The translations under genes and the position numbers were made by a program. The notes beneath the pieces are model-generated. The model searched no databases. It saw only the letters and a list, made by a program, of their open reading frames with translations, and was not told the origin of the DNA. A stretch of DNA of 64,000 bases from Plantago major (Eukaryota > Streptophyta > Magnoliopsida > Lamiales > Plantaginaceae), in NCBI GenBank assembly GCA_026545765.1, contig CM048839.1, forward strand, positions 86,752,414 to 86,816,413. Reading direction: 5' to 3'. Below are positions 11,490-23,321 of the stretch, piece by piece; within the stretch, counting starts at the first letter, position 1; every line of letters starts with the position of its first letter.

Positions 11490-11787
11490 ATATGTACCTT
11501 TAAGTCCTACTCCCGAACTAAGAAGACTTAATCATATCGGGACAATGCTATCAAGGGAGTTCGACCTCACCAAAGTTAAAGGTCCGACTACACCAAAATC
11601 AAGAGGCCGACCCTCTTATACTTCGACCTTTGGACTACAATCCAAGCCTTATCTACTTAAATGGGCCAAGTCCATTAAGGGCCCATGAGCCCAAGTTCTA
11701 GCATGGACGAATCCGGACCGTACACTTGGCACTCGATCATCCAAGAGAGGATGATAACAAACCTTTGCCTATAAATACAAGGCCTTT
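11490..11787 (+). repeat. 5' LTR of the Tat element (LTR2), first part
   Basis: It starts atatgtacctttaagtcc, missing the first bases of TGATATGTACC, directly after block F. It runs to aaggccttt, where the copia element interrupts it, and continues at 27078. It includes a stretch (cttatctacttaaatgggcc) that LTR1 has lost. Confidence 0.9.
11783..11787. repeat. Left target-site duplication (ccttt) of the copia element
   Basis: ccttt here and at 27073-27077 flank the copia element. The uninterrupted LTRs have a single aaggcctttactcc at this place, so the insertion and its 5-bp duplication are precise. Confidence 0.95.
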
Positions 11788-13189
11788 TGTTGGTCCAGAT
11801 AATGGCAAAGTAAAAGACTAGAGGGGGGGGGGGGGGGTGAATAGTCTTTTCTCAGAAACCTGGGGGTTTCTGATACTTAAATTCAGAGCGCGGAAGACTT
11901 TAAGATAGGTAAGTGCATAAACAATAAGTATGAGTGTGTGTGCTTTGATGAAAAGTAAATACAGAAAGGTAAATGACACAGCAAGTATAGTGGTATCTGG
12001 AGGTGGCGTAATCCTCCAACTAATCCACTTCGGTCTTTCTGAGACCTAGAATTCACTAGAACAGATAATTGAGTTCACCTTACAATAATCCTATTCTAAG
12101 ATTCCTAAACAAATGGTTCCCAACCAAATGTTCCCCCCTGAGTTATTCCTTAGCTCCTAGAGCTAAGTACTTCCTCTACTCAGATAACCTTGGAGTTATT
12201 CCCTGATTTCCCAAATCAAGTACTTCCTCTACTCCACGCCTTGATGGTGTTGGTTATAAGGTTTTGTCGAAGGCTTCTCGATAACTTTTCGATTATGTTC
12301 ACAGAGAGCCAAATGAACGAGACTACTTAATACACTTGTTCGGTGGATGGCCCGCTTCTTCTTGACCCAAGTAATTGGTGTCCGTTCTGGAGAATTAGCT
12401 TCAGAAAGGGTATCTGATAGTTCAACTCTTTCACGAATAACAATCTCTTGTTAAGGTTCAGGACAACTTAGAACTACTAGTTATTCTTCAAGCAACAGAA
12501 AGCTTTCAGAAAGGATAGTAGAGTGCTTGAGAGAATACTTTGCTTGATGGTAAGTTTGCAAGATAGAGCGTTCTAAGGTATGTACTTCAAGCATCTAAGT
12601 GTGTGATATATATAGATAAATTTGAGAGGCGTTTGAATTGTATCCGTTGTGCTCTCTATCAAATTATATCCGTTTATATCTTGAACTATGTACTCAGAAG
12701 TCACTATCTCTTGTTTCAGAGAGGACTTGCTTTTTGTAGCATTTCTGCTGATGCATTTAATGCATAGTACTGTTCATTGTCCTTTAGTCTCAACGGATAC
12801 ATGAGCCGTTCTGATGGATTGCATGCTCCATGCTCATGATGTCATATGTCCAGAATCATATTTCGAAAGTAAGTTAATATACTTAAGAAAGGATTAAAGA
12901 CATAGTCTTTCTGAGTTAGACTAAACCTTTGTATCTTCATAAACCTTGTGCAATCTTCAGTCTTCTAATCTTCAGAAAAGCTCCATTGCTAGGATTGATC
13001 TTCATGGTCTTCTTGAAATAAAAATTACACTCGGAGACCTATAATCCTAATACAAGATTTACTAGACTAATCATACTCAATGATTTCTTCTTTTACAATG
13101 TTCAAGTGAACCAAGAGTACTTAATCACCTTTCTGGCTAAGATAAGAACATGTGATGAGTGATCAAAATACTAACAAATATTCCTAACA
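11788..13189 (-). repeat. 3' LTR of the copia element
   Basis: It begins tgttggtccagataatggca and ends attcctaaca on the plus strand, so TG...CA type in either orientation. It matches 25649-27072. It carries a run of 15 G at 11823-11837, where the other LTR has 7. Confidence 0.93.
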
Positions 13190-13207
13190 AATTTCCCCCT
13201 TTTTGAT
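13190..13207 (-). other. Polypurine tract of the copia element
   Basis: On the minus strand tcaaaaagggggaaatt lies immediately upstream of the 3' LTR. This is the expected place and composition for the plus-strand primer of reverse transcription. Confidence 0.85.
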
Positions 13208-13650
13208 CAATCATCCATGACTATCTTTTAAGTCCTATTATAAAATTGTAATCCTGGAAGAGAAAACAATCCACCACTTAATCATTTTAAAAGATATTCA
13301 ATTTTAGTTGAATTAAGTGCAGAAAGTAAACATCAACCAAATCACAAGAAGTGATCTTTGCTGATATTTAAAAAGTATCTGAGAGTATGATCTTCAGATA
13401 GGTACAATTTACAGAAAGGGATGCAACTTTTACATATAGAGAATTTTAGAAACAATCAGCAAGATTACAAAAAGTAACAAAACATACTAAGTAAATTAGA
13501 ACAAAGGAGAGTCCAAGCTCCAAGAGAGTATTCTAATGTTACTAGTCTTCAAGTCTTCAGAAATGCAACTTGGGTTCAAATACCTCAAGTTCTTCAGCAC
13601 CCTTTCTGGATCAGTTGACATGATCATCCACTTTTCTGCATTCTTGGACA
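13208..13650 (-). other. 3' untranslated stretch of the copia element
   Basis: AT-rich DNA between the end of the env-like gene and the polypurine tract. No convincing coding frame or structural element was seen. Confidence 0.4.
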
Positions 13651-13678
13651 TAGTCATAAAGAATCCTTCCGAGAGAGC

Positions 13679-16600
13679 TCATTTTCTGGATAAGTCACAT
13701 ATTTCATGGTAACTCTTGCCAAGCTTGTGATTCTTCTGCAGAAAATGTTTGACCCAGAAGTACTTTCCCCAGACCCAGGCATGGTCTACTTGCAGCTGAG
13801 ACATGTTGAAATACTTGTATATTTCTTCCAGATAATGTATATCATCTAGGTATTCATCCAACGTCATATAGAATGACTCATAGGTTGAAACACCTAGTTT
13901 GTTCTTCCTGCTGTAGCTACCATCCAGTTTTCTTACCTTGTGTACATCATCAGGTTTTGGGTAAGGACAGGCAAAAGAAAGGTCCATCTTCGCTTCATTC
14001 CTCTTTTCTACTTCAAAGTTTAGCTGTGCATGAAGGTGCTCAGTTTTAGCAATTACGCTTGCCTTCTCTCCATTTCGTGATCTGGTTGAGGATGGGAGTT
14101 GGAAACTTATCATTGACAAGTAGATGTTGTAGTTCCAGAATCCAATACCCTCTCTTGTTCAGAATGCACCTATATGAAGATTCTTCATTACTGGTCTTCA
14201 TATACTCAATGTGGGCATCACTGGCCTTTCTTGATGTGTTTCATTGTTTATTCGCCAAACCGAAATCCTTCTTGCTTTTACGTTTGGTGGCCTTCCGTCA
14301 GAGATCCTCTAACCCTTTCTTCGCCTTGGGCATGCTAGTGGATGTTCCTTGTATAGACTTGGTATTTCCGTAAGGGTTCGGTGCTAAGTGCTTTCACGCC
14401 GAGGAGGTTGTGAAGTAGTTGCTTGTCTCCTTTTCTTGTGAAGTGGATGTTCATCGAATCATCCTCATCATCATTGAAGTCCAAAATTGGAGACTTGCAC
14501 TTTCTTGGCCTCTTACTTCTCCTTCTTCCTTTTCTTCTTCTTCAAGTCTTCTTCTCTTCGAGATTCTAAGGACTTGGTTCCCCTAGTTATCATACTTCAT
14601 TTTCCGGTGGTTGATCTGGAACAACTTCTTCAGCAAGGGTGTCTCCAGTGGTGTCCTTAATGACAAGTTGACTTGAGGAGGGAGGATTTGATTGTTTTCT
14701 TTTTCTTCCTCTGCCTTTCTGAGGCATCTCTTCTTCCCCCTTAGTCATGAATGACTGACTCATGATAGCATAAGCTTCAGAGAGAGTTTCAAAGTTTTTC
14801 TGGAGATTATTGTGCACCCTGACCAATTCTTGAAGTTCCTTCTTCAGCTCGTTGTTCTGTCTAACCGGTTCCTGCTCCTTTCTGTTAAGCTCTTCAAGCG
14901 GCCTTAGGATGGCGTTGGCTTGCGGATGACATGGTCGGCTTCATTCAATGCTGCATTAGCATTGTTACAATCATCATCCCTGACCAACCCTAGGTCTTTC
15001 TGAGAGAGAGCTATGCTGGTTGCTCTGTTGAGTAAAGCAGCAGCCAATGGCTTCATATCTTCTGGGACGGATTTTAGTACTTCTGTATCTTGGGCAACTA
15101 GTGTCTTTCTGAGCTCTAAAAAGACACTGTTTCTTGCACGGTGCTCTTCACTTCTTGAACTACTTGGTGCAGAGAATATATGAGGAGCAAGTAGGGCTCT
15201 TTTGTGCTGAGTGACAAGTCTCTCATCTTCAGCTTCAGTAATCAAGTTGTGGGTTTCAGCATCACTATGATAATCCTTTTCTTGGATTGTTTGCAGATTG
15301 ACAATCTTCTTCTGCTTTCCATCAAGTGTGTTGGCCTTCTGAGAAGATGTAGAAGGTCTTTCTGATGCAGTTTCAGCATCATGCTCTTCATCATCATTGT
15401 CATCCATGACATCTATCTCAGCAGCTGTGACAACAATGGCATTTTTCAAATTTCTTTGCTCATCTAGGAGTGCCAATTCCTTGGCATTAGCTTCTTTGAG
15501 CTTCTTGATTTTGGCTTCCTTTTCATCAACAAGAGCTTGAGTCTCAATGTTGATTCTCTTCTCTTCTTCAAATACCTTCCTGAGTTGTTCAATCCTAAAC
15601 TCAGCGGCTGAAATTTCTTCTATGGCATCATTGTGTTCAGCCTGTTGGGTATCTTGATGAGACTTGGGAGGTGATGATGATGGAGCTTTCTGAGCATTTG
15701 AGGGAGTAGCCTTTTCTCCACTTCCTTTGCTAGCTTTCTGAATCCCGCCTTGTCCAGGTCGGGGATCATCATTTTGATCATCATCATCATCATCATCCTT
15801 TTTCTTTGCTTCTTGGTTTGGATGCTCAGAGGGAGGTTCTTGATAATCATTTTCGTCCATCTCCTTGTCATCTTCTGAAACCAGGTTGATCACATTTGGG
15901 AATGTAATCATCCTCCCATTAACTTCTTCTTATTCAGTTGGGTAGGTTGTGAGCTTGCTGTGCAAGGCAGGATGGGTAACCATCTGCTCTTGGGTTTGAG
16001 CATCCGCAGACTTGAAATCTGCTATAAGTCTTTGTGCTACTTCATGAATGAAGTCTTCATGCATCAGAGTGGCAAATGAGTAGGACTCTGTTGGGAACAA
16101 TGCATGGATATAATCTTCTAGATTGAAGGCGATTGCTCTCTTTTCTGGGACGTCGATTACTCTGGCTAATTCTGAAAGGTCAGCCTTTCTGAGTTTCTGC
16201 CATTGTCTGAAGCACTTGAGATGTTTCTTTAAGGTGTGCTTCTGGAAGGTCCTGAAAGAAAGTGTTCAAGTTAGTTTTGCTCAAACTACTTGAGTTAGTA
16301 TCTGTAAGCGAAAGAAGGCTTTCTGAGCATACCTGTGTAGAAACACTAGGCTCATTATCTTGTACTTCTACTTGCTTGGGCACAGAGGCCTCAGATACCT
16401 TGTTGTGAGGAGAAGTCTGATCCTCATCAACCTTTCTTTCTGCTAGAACCTGAGAATTAAAATCAAATATGTTTAGAAGCTATTATGTAAAAGATAAGTG
16501 GAAAAATGATTTCTGAGACTTCTCTTACTTCCAAGTGAGGAAGCTCAACGACATCTTTCTCAGAAACCTTGGGGTTTTCTGGAACCTTTTCTGCAGATAC

Positions 16601-18711
16601 TGCTTGTTCAGCAGTTTTAGTTTCCTTGGAGGAGATAACACAACTGTTTCTCCATCCAATTGTTCTTCTGACTGAGCCTGTAAGAACAAACATAAAAGAT
16701 TTAGTAGTGGTTTTTCTAGAGCATTCTTGAAGAAGACTATTACTGATTACTTACCTTCTCAGCAGAAGGCTCAGTAAATACTTCCTCAGAAAGCTTTTCA
16801 GCCTCTGGAATCTCTAGGTTTTGGGGTGTTGGTTCCACCGCCACTACTTCCTCAGTTGGAGCCTAAAAAGAGACATTAAGAATATTAGAACATAAGATAA
16901 GAGCATTTTTAGTTATTTCTTGTTCAGAGATAACTTTACTACCTGTGGGACAGGCTCTTCTTGATGTTCTGAGGTTGGAGGAACCTCTTCTTGATTCAAG
17001 GGGGTGGACAGGTTTTCTTCCCTCTGAAAGTGTGTCTCCAAGTTGGCCTGTAACAAATACAGCTTATGAGTAACAAGTTAACATTCATTTATGTTGACAT
17101 GTTATATACAAACTATCTTTGTTACCTGAATAGAGTCAGGCTGATCATTGAACTCTTGGACTTGTGGTGATTCCACAGTCTCTCTGTGCTCATTATTGTT
17201 CTCCTCTCAGAGTATCATTCGAGTCTCCATCTCGTTTGATCCCTTTCTCGAGAGTTGAGCTCTCTCGGAGGTTGAGGAACCTGCTCAAGAATGTGGTTTT
17301 CTTCAAAGAATATTAAGTGTTGGCATTGTGAATGTGGAAGCAATGGCAACATCTTCCATCATTCTATCTTCCTCACCCAGACCTTCTTCTTCCTGCTGGG
17401 CAGAGGGGCTCTTGTCTTTCTGAAGAGCTGAGCTTGATGCTCCTCCATGGGTCTCATACTTGAATCTTTTGAGTACTTTTGCAAGTACTTCATCATCCTC
17501 AAAATCACTATTCTGTGTTGGTGCAGACCCATCTATGATATTTCTATCATCTCTGGAGAGTTCTGGAGCATTCTGGTTCAGGATTCTTGGGGCATTCTGG
17601 AGTTGCCTTTCGAAGGCCCAACGCCTTCTCGAGACCTTGTCTCGTAAGGTCGCGCTTGTATGCTTAGGGGCTTGGAGGCTCTTTTGCTACGAGTCCTCTT
17701 TCTCTTGGCAACTGGAGGTTTAGCTTGAGCTTGCTCAGAAACCTCCTCACCTTGCTGTGCAGTTTCTTCTTCTTCTGCCTTTCTGAGTGCGTTCTCAGCA
17801 GCAAGTTTCTCCTTTTCTTCAAAAGCGTGTCTGAAAAGGGAGTTGGTGACTGGGATTTCCTGCCTCTCTCTGAGAGTGATTCCCATTGTTTCCAGAATGT
17901 AACAGATTCTGAGACCAAAGTGCATATTGGCCTTTGGCTCAGCAAGGCCATTGATGATTTTGGGCTCAAATTCCTCAATATGTCCAAGGAATTTGTTGAA
18001 GGCGATTTCCCCAATTGAAGTGGGTTTCGCCTTCATGCTTCTTGTTCAGAAGATACATCATCATCCATCTCTCCATGCTTATCTGGTCTACTCCACCTTT
18101 GTTGCCATCAAAGCAACGGACCAGAATAAGAGCTAAAGTACTCCAGTGTTTCTGGAGATAACTAGTTCTGATGGCCTTCAGAACAAAGTCTCCTGGGCAA
18201 CCTTTTGCATTTTCTAACTGGATTGCTTCAAATAGCTATTTGACACCTTGAATCATGGAAGCGTCCTTGATGTTGATGTCTTCAAATGTTCCTCGATTTT
18301 TCAATCGGAAATCTTGCAGAAAGTCTTGCAGTCTAGAACAATTTCTTGTCCTTGGACTTCAGTCTGCATGTATTTTTCTTCTTCATCATTTACAACTTTT
18401 GTGAAGATTTTGGAGTTGTTATAGAACTCAAAGACATCCAAAGGTGGATAGTCCACTGGGTGCAGCAGATAGAAGCTTGTAGATATGGGAATTCTTCAGC
18501 ATTCCCAATATCAGTTTCCTTTCTGGTTTTGAAGGTATAACTGCTGGTACATATCTCTTCACTAGAAAAGCTCCCCAATTCATTTTGTGGTTAGGGTTCC
18601 AGTATGATGGGGTAAACTTTCCTGTATATGCTTATTCAACACCTTAAGTTCCTTTCCTCCTTGCTTTCAGCAGGAGCGGATGATCTGACTACTTAGGGTT
18701 TTGGTGGTCAT
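13679..18711 (-). pseudogene. Multi-exon extra gene (env-like position) of the copia element
   Basis: The start is taken at ATG 18711 (MTTKTLSSQIIRS), followed soon by a stop, so it is broken. The first long exon shows FYNNSKIFTKVVNDEEEKYM and, further on, ERWMMMYLLNKKHEG. This loosely resembles the plant domain called 'putative plant transposon protein' (Transposase_32). It then has a basic segment (AKRKRTRSKRASK, 17578-18036). Five introns follow, 17125-17048, 16942-16863, 16754-16678, 16528-16450 and 16332-16252 (78, 80, 77, 79, 81 bp), all GT-AG. Exons between them are 105, 108, 149 and 117 bp, Glu/Pro-rich; the 149-bp one has a frameshift. The long distal part (14904-15911) is acidic and coiled-coil rich, with a poly-Asp run, and a C-terminal block (13679-14119) includes YFNMSQLQVDHAWVWGKYF. 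I find no clear signal peptide or membrane segment, so 'env-like' refers to position only. Confidence 0.7.
16252..17125 (-). other. Exon-intron array inside the env-like gene
   Basis: On the minus strand the junctions are ATTCAG|gtaaca...ttacag|GCCAAC; CCACAG|gtagta...ttttag|GCTCCA; GAGAAG|gtaagt...ttacag|GCTCAG; TTGGAA|gtaaga...tctcag|GTTCTA; ACACAG|gtatgc...tttcag|GACCTT. Every intron is phase 0 and 77-81 bp. The exons encode acidic, Pro/Glu-rich segments such as QEEVPPTSEHQEEPVPQ and PEAEKLSEEVFTEPSAEK. The repetitive size and phase suggest growth by tandem duplication of an exon-intron unit, though the sequences have diverged. Confidence 0.75.
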
Positions 18712-19652
18712 CTTCTTGGTGCCATCTCTTATATAGAGTTTTGAGTGAGTGTTTTTCAGATGAATTTTGCACAATTAATCGAGATTAGTCTGTCTTTTTA
18801 GAAGACTAAGCACAAGAAGTTGAGTTTGCGGAGGGGGTTTTGCAGAAATCTTGAGAGATTTTGCTGTTTTGATGTAAGTTTGAAATTTCGGAATTGGTAA
18901 AAGTGTTTGTCTTTTGCCCAAATCCTATATATATATAGCAGACAAAATGTACATAGATACAACATACATATAGCTGAATATGAATGCGTGTCTTTGCATC
19001 TGCATAGGCGTGGTACGTCCTTTGTACTTCATTAAATGCGTAGTGGGTCATGTCTACATTTATCAACAGACATTACTTGCTTTGTTTTAATCTCAACTGT
19101 CGAGATCAAACGTTTATTCATCAAGGGCTTATATTGAATATCTTGTAATGATATCAATCAACAAATGGTAATGTGCCGACTTGATGGATTTTTAATATGC
19201 TACATTCATTGTGTCACTTTAGTAAAGAGTAGGAATACTTAATCGTTTGATCTTATCATTCTGAGTGTCAAGTCCTTATCTATATATTGTTTATCATCAA
19301 AATGGTAAAAAATACAAGACATTGCACATATTTGACTTTCAGAACTTATACCTTTTTGGGCTTTGTGTGTCCATTTCAATTTATGACTAAGTAGCTTTCT
19401 GAATTCAAGTGTCAGAAGCTTCAGTTGTTTGAATGTATTTGAGCCACTCTCAGTAAGTAAGTTCTAGTCTTATTTACTTATTAAGTGTGTACCAACCTTT
19501 GCCTTTCTGGATACCTGTTCCAGAAATGTTTTGCCTTTCTGAGTGTTGCTACTCAGAAACCTTTGCATCACATCTTATCAACTTGGCTTTCTGAGAACCT
19601 GTTCTCAGAGGCCTACTCACTTATTCAGACTTTAGAGATTCAGGACAATTTT
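18712..19652 (-). other. Spacer between copia pol and the env-like gene
   Basis: No coding frame is credible here. On the minus strand a TATATAA lies at 18735-18729, only about 20 bp before the ATG at 18711, and a longer TA run (tatatatatag) lies at about 18938-18926. These could belong to an internal promoter for the downstream gene, or be chance in AT-rich DNA. The part near 19485-19650 has repeated 'cctttctgag/agaacctg' words. Confidence 0.35.
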
Positions 19653-19973
19653 TCAGTCCTTAGGCAACTCCATTAATCCAAGATTGTGTCTCAAAGTCAA
19701 GAACCGGCTTTCTTGTAAGGGCTTGGTGAAGATATCTGCAAGTTGGTCTTCTGTGCCAATCTTGAGTATCTCTATATTGCCTTTCTCAACATGGTCTCTG
19801 ATGAAGTGGTGTCTAACATCAGTGTGCTTTGTTCTGGCATGGAACTTGGGGTTCTGTGTGATTGCAATAGCACTTGTGTTATCACAGAAAATGGGAGTTT
19901 TCTCTTCATTGAGTCCATAGTCTCTGAGTTGTTGTTGAATCCGTAATTTGTGTTGCACAACAACCAAAGACAA
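19653..19973 (-). pseudogene. Copia RNase H domain (C-terminal part of pol)
   Basis: The minus-strand frame includes IFCDNTSAIAITQNPKFHAR, then TKHTDVRHHFIRDHVEKG and QLADIFTKPL. These are typical of the copia RNase H C-terminal half, with the conserved D in CDN and the TKHIDVR-like block. The N-terminal part of RNase H (20077-19974) is in other frames with stops. The domain removes RNA from the RNA-DNA hybrid during element replication. The frame ends at 19653. Confidence 0.9.
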
Positions 19974-20077
19974 TATATTCAGCCTCGTGGTAGAAGTTGC
20001 AATTGAGTTTTGTTCTTGCTAAACCATGAGATAAGTCTAGTTCCTTAAACCCACAAGTTCACGAGGTACTTTTCCTA

Positions 20078-20734
20078 TCAAGCATTGATCCAAAGATAAT
20101 CAAGATCCGAGTAACCAGCCAAACTCAATCCACTTTCTTTAGGATACCACAATCCTACATCTACTGTACCTTTCACATACTTTAATATTTTCATAGCAGT
20201 GTTGTAGTGTGATTGCATTGAATTTGTTTGAAATCTAGCACACACTCCAACTGCATATTGAATATCAGGTCTGCTTGCAGTAAGGTAAAGTAGTGAACCT
20301 ATCAATTTCCTATACTTGTGTTCATCAACACTCTTATCTGATTCAGTATAGGTCATCTTGGTTCCTATGCTCATAGGTATCTTAGCATTCTTTTCAGAAG
20401 GCTTAAGATTGAACTTTGTGAGCATGTCTTTTGCATACTTTGTCTGACTAATGAATATTCCATCATTGAGTTGCTTGACTTGCAATCCTAGGAAATAGTT
20501 CAATTCTCCCATCATGCTCATCTCAAATTTACTTTTCATGAGATTTTCAAAGTCATCACAAAGTTGCTTGTCCTTAGATCCAAATATGATGTCATCAACA
20601 TATACTTGAACTAAGAGTAGTCTCCCATCATGATTTAAAGTAAACAAAGTTTTATCAACTTCACCTTTCTTGAAACCACTTTCCAGAAGGTATTTGGCCA
20701 AAGTGTCATACCATGCTCTTGGAGCCTGTTTCAA
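20078..20734 (-). pseudogene. Copia reverse transcriptase, catalytic part
   Basis: The 218-residue frame begins at the conserved KQAPRAWYD block and contains the YVDDIIFG catalytic motif, then GELNYFLGLQV, KYRKLIGSLLYLTASRPDI and the start of RNase H (LSLAGYSDLDY). It is separated from the N-terminal RT part by a disrupted stretch at 20735-20886. It would copy element RNA into DNA, but the gene is broken. Confidence 0.93.
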
Positions 20735-20886
20735 ATCAGAGAAGAGCTTTCAGAGCTTATAGACCATTCTACTTTCTGAGGAAACTTCAAAGCCAGGTGG
20801 TTGCTCAACATAGACTTCATCAGCAAGTTCACCATTCAAGAATGCACTTTTGACATCCATCTGATAAACTTTAAAATCTTTATGAG

Positions 20887-21972
20887 TCAGAAGGCCAGAA
20901 AGAGTCTTATTGCATCCAATCTGGCAACTGGTGCATATGACTCATCAAAATCTAGACCTTCAGTCTGGGTGAATCCCTTGGCAACCAACCTTGCTTTGTT
21001 TCTGGTTATTTCACCAGATTCATTCATCTTGTTTCTGAAAACCCACTTAGTTCCAATCACAGATATTCCTTCTACAAATGGAACTAGTTTCCAGACTTTG
21101 TTTCTTTCAAACTGATCCAACTCTTCTTGCATTGCAGAGATCCAGTCTTGGTCTCTTAATGCTTCTTCTATAGTTTTTGGTTCAATGGTTGAGATAAAAC
21201 ATCCAAAGAGAGAATTAGCATTTTCAGCTATTGCTCTCCTAGTCCTAACACCTTGATTGATTGGTCCAATCACATCTTTTGCAGGATGATCCTTGATCCA
21301 TCTCAGCATGGGTTTAGGGCTAGTAGGGTCAACATCTATGTGATCTGAATGTGAATCACTATGATTATGACTTGATACTTCTTCAGTATCTGTGACATTT
21401 TGCACCTCAGAAGGGCGGTGAATGTCTGACACTTGCTCAGTGTGAGAGCTTTCTGGGACATGCATGTCAGAGAGGTCATTTTCAGAGTTAGCTCTCTGAT
21501 GAACATCTTCAGTTTCCATTTCTGGAATTCTCATAGGAAATTCTTCATCATGTCTGAGAATCATCTGGTTGTTACTAGGCATTTCATGCTTTTCTTCGTC
21601 AAAATCATCCTCCCTTTCCACAATGATGTTTTTCCTTTCTGATGGTTCTTCTTCAGAATCCTTTATCATTAGTTCCTTGAACCTTTCTAAGAGTTCATCA
21701 GCAAGGGGTGTTTTCTTGCTTCCTTCATAGAATACAACATGAACTGATTCTTCAATCTTCTTTGTTCTCTTGTTGTAAACTCTGTATGTTTTGCTATTCA
21801 TAGAATAACCAAGAAACACTCCTTCATCTGCCTTTGGTTGAAATGTTCTTAGATACTCTTTTCCATTGTTAAGAACAAAACATCTACAACCAAATACTTT
21901 TAGATGTTTGATATTAGGGGGTCTACCAACCAAGAGTTCATATGGGGTCTTGTCATGGTGTTTGTTTATCAA
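20887..21972 (-). pseudogene. Copia integrase C-terminal region and N-terminal RT
   Basis: The frame opens with [20 protein letters not shown] and GCRCFVLN, the copia integrase C-terminal (GKGY-like) region, with EGVFLGYS. A long acidic linker follows, then the start of the RVT_2 domain ([38 protein letters not shown]). The frame stops within RT at 20887. A break near 22030 separates it from the integrase core. Confidence 0.92.
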
Positions 21973-22033
21973 ACATCTGTTCTGAGTGTAGCATGTCAGG
22001 TTTACGACTTCAACCCAATAAACTTCACTTATC

Positions 22034-22357
22034 TCAAAGGTCGCCTAGCATTGTCCTTGCTGCTTCTTTAAGTGTTCTATTTTTCCGTTCTGCAACACCA
22101 TTTTGTTGTGGTGTTCTTACAGAGGAAAGTTGGTGTCGTATACCTTTGCTGGTACAAAATTCCTTTATGTACTGGTTGACAAACTCAGTACCATGGTCTG
22201 TTCTGATTGCAGATACCTTGTCATTTTTCATGACTTCAAGCTTATTCAGCAAGTTTGGTATCTCCACCCTTGCATCAGATTTGTGCTTCAGAAAGACAAC
22301 CCAAGTGAATCTTGAGAAGTCATCTACAACAACAAGACCATACTTCTTTCCTCGCAT
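22034..22357 (-). pseudogene. Copia integrase core
   Basis: The frame has VVVDDFSRFTWVVFLKHKSD, RTDHGTEFVN and SVRTPQQNGVAERKNRTL, the D-D-E integrase core typical of copia elements. The upstream HMDL block holding the first catalytic Asp lies at the end of the preceding frame (about 22372), so an indel near 22365 has split the domain. Confidence 0.93.
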
Positions 22358-22359
22358 AA

Positions 22360-23007
22360 CTAGTTACGATGATTCAAAAGATCCATGTGTAATAGTTGAA
22401 GTGGTCTAACACTAGAGTGTCCGTTTTGGACTTGAAAGAGATTTTGATTGTTTCCCCATCCGACAAAGTAATGTATACCATCCTTTCTGAAAGATGTTTT
22501 CGGAAGGCCAACCACTAACTCTTTCTTGGCAAGTTTGTTCAGAGTTTTGAAATTCAAGTGACTCATTCTTTTGTGCCATAACCAGTGCTCTTCTGTGTGA
22601 CCTGATTGACTCACCATGAGACATTCTTCAGTTGTGGCAGATGCCCAATCGGCAACATAAAGACTTCCTTTCCGCCGAGCAACCAAGACTGTCTGCTTTG
22701 ACTCATTGTCAATAAGTTTGCAATACTTTGCTTTGAATTTCACAGTAAATCCCTTGTCTGCAAACTGGCTCATGCTAAATAGATTATATTTCAAACCCTT
22801 AACATGTAATACGTCAGTGATTGTTAATGATCCTAATTTGACGTTGCCAAATCCCAGAGAGGGATTTAATTCTCCTCCAGCAAATCTGATGTCTGGTCCA
22901 TTGTTGCAAGCTTTGTAGTTGACCAGATTTGCTTTGTCTCCTGTCATGTGCTTTCCGCATCCACTATCAAATAGCCATTGAGCCTTAGTCCAAGAGGCGT
23001 TCTGCAC
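22360..23007 (-). pseudogene. Copia protease and GAG-pre-integrase region
   Basis: WLFDSGCGKHMTGDK is the aspartic protease active site of copia elements (DSG). It is followed by FAGGELNPSLGFGNVKLGS, VLHVKGLKYNLFSMSQF, and the GAG-pre-integrase zinc-binding block EEHWLWHKRMSHLNFKTLNK. It ends close to the first integrase Asp. The stretch 23008-23321 between this frame and gag shows pol-like linker DNA in broken frames. Confidence 0.92.
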
Positions 23008-23321
23008 AAAACAGGAAACAGGAGTTAGGTTCTTGCTTCAGAGATAGAACCATTTAGACTAAACATTCTTCCAGTAGGAATCCACATTGTAGTGAATTTC
23101 TTCGGAGTTTGTTTTTGTCTAACTTGATCAGAAGGAGATGCAATAAAATCAGTAATTTTGATCTCAATCTTCCTTCTTAGGGTGTTTCTAGGTGTTCCTT
23201 TTGGTGCTTTCTGGACCTCGTTTACGGGTTGCTTTTCAAAGAACTTAGCCTTTTCCGCCAGTTCCTTCTAGCTCGCATTCAGCTTTTCAAAGGCTTGAGA
23301 TTTATTCCACTTCGCCTATTG

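Noticed and set aside
14059..14373. Plus-strand frame of 104 residues inside the copia element
   Set aside because: It is opposite the C-terminal block of the env-like gene, has no recognisable domain, and no partner elsewhere.
13679..18711. Calling the copia extra gene a true envelope gene
   Set aside because: Only its position is env-like. I see no signal peptide, transmembrane segment or furin-like site; the visible features are acidic, basic and coiled-coil segments.
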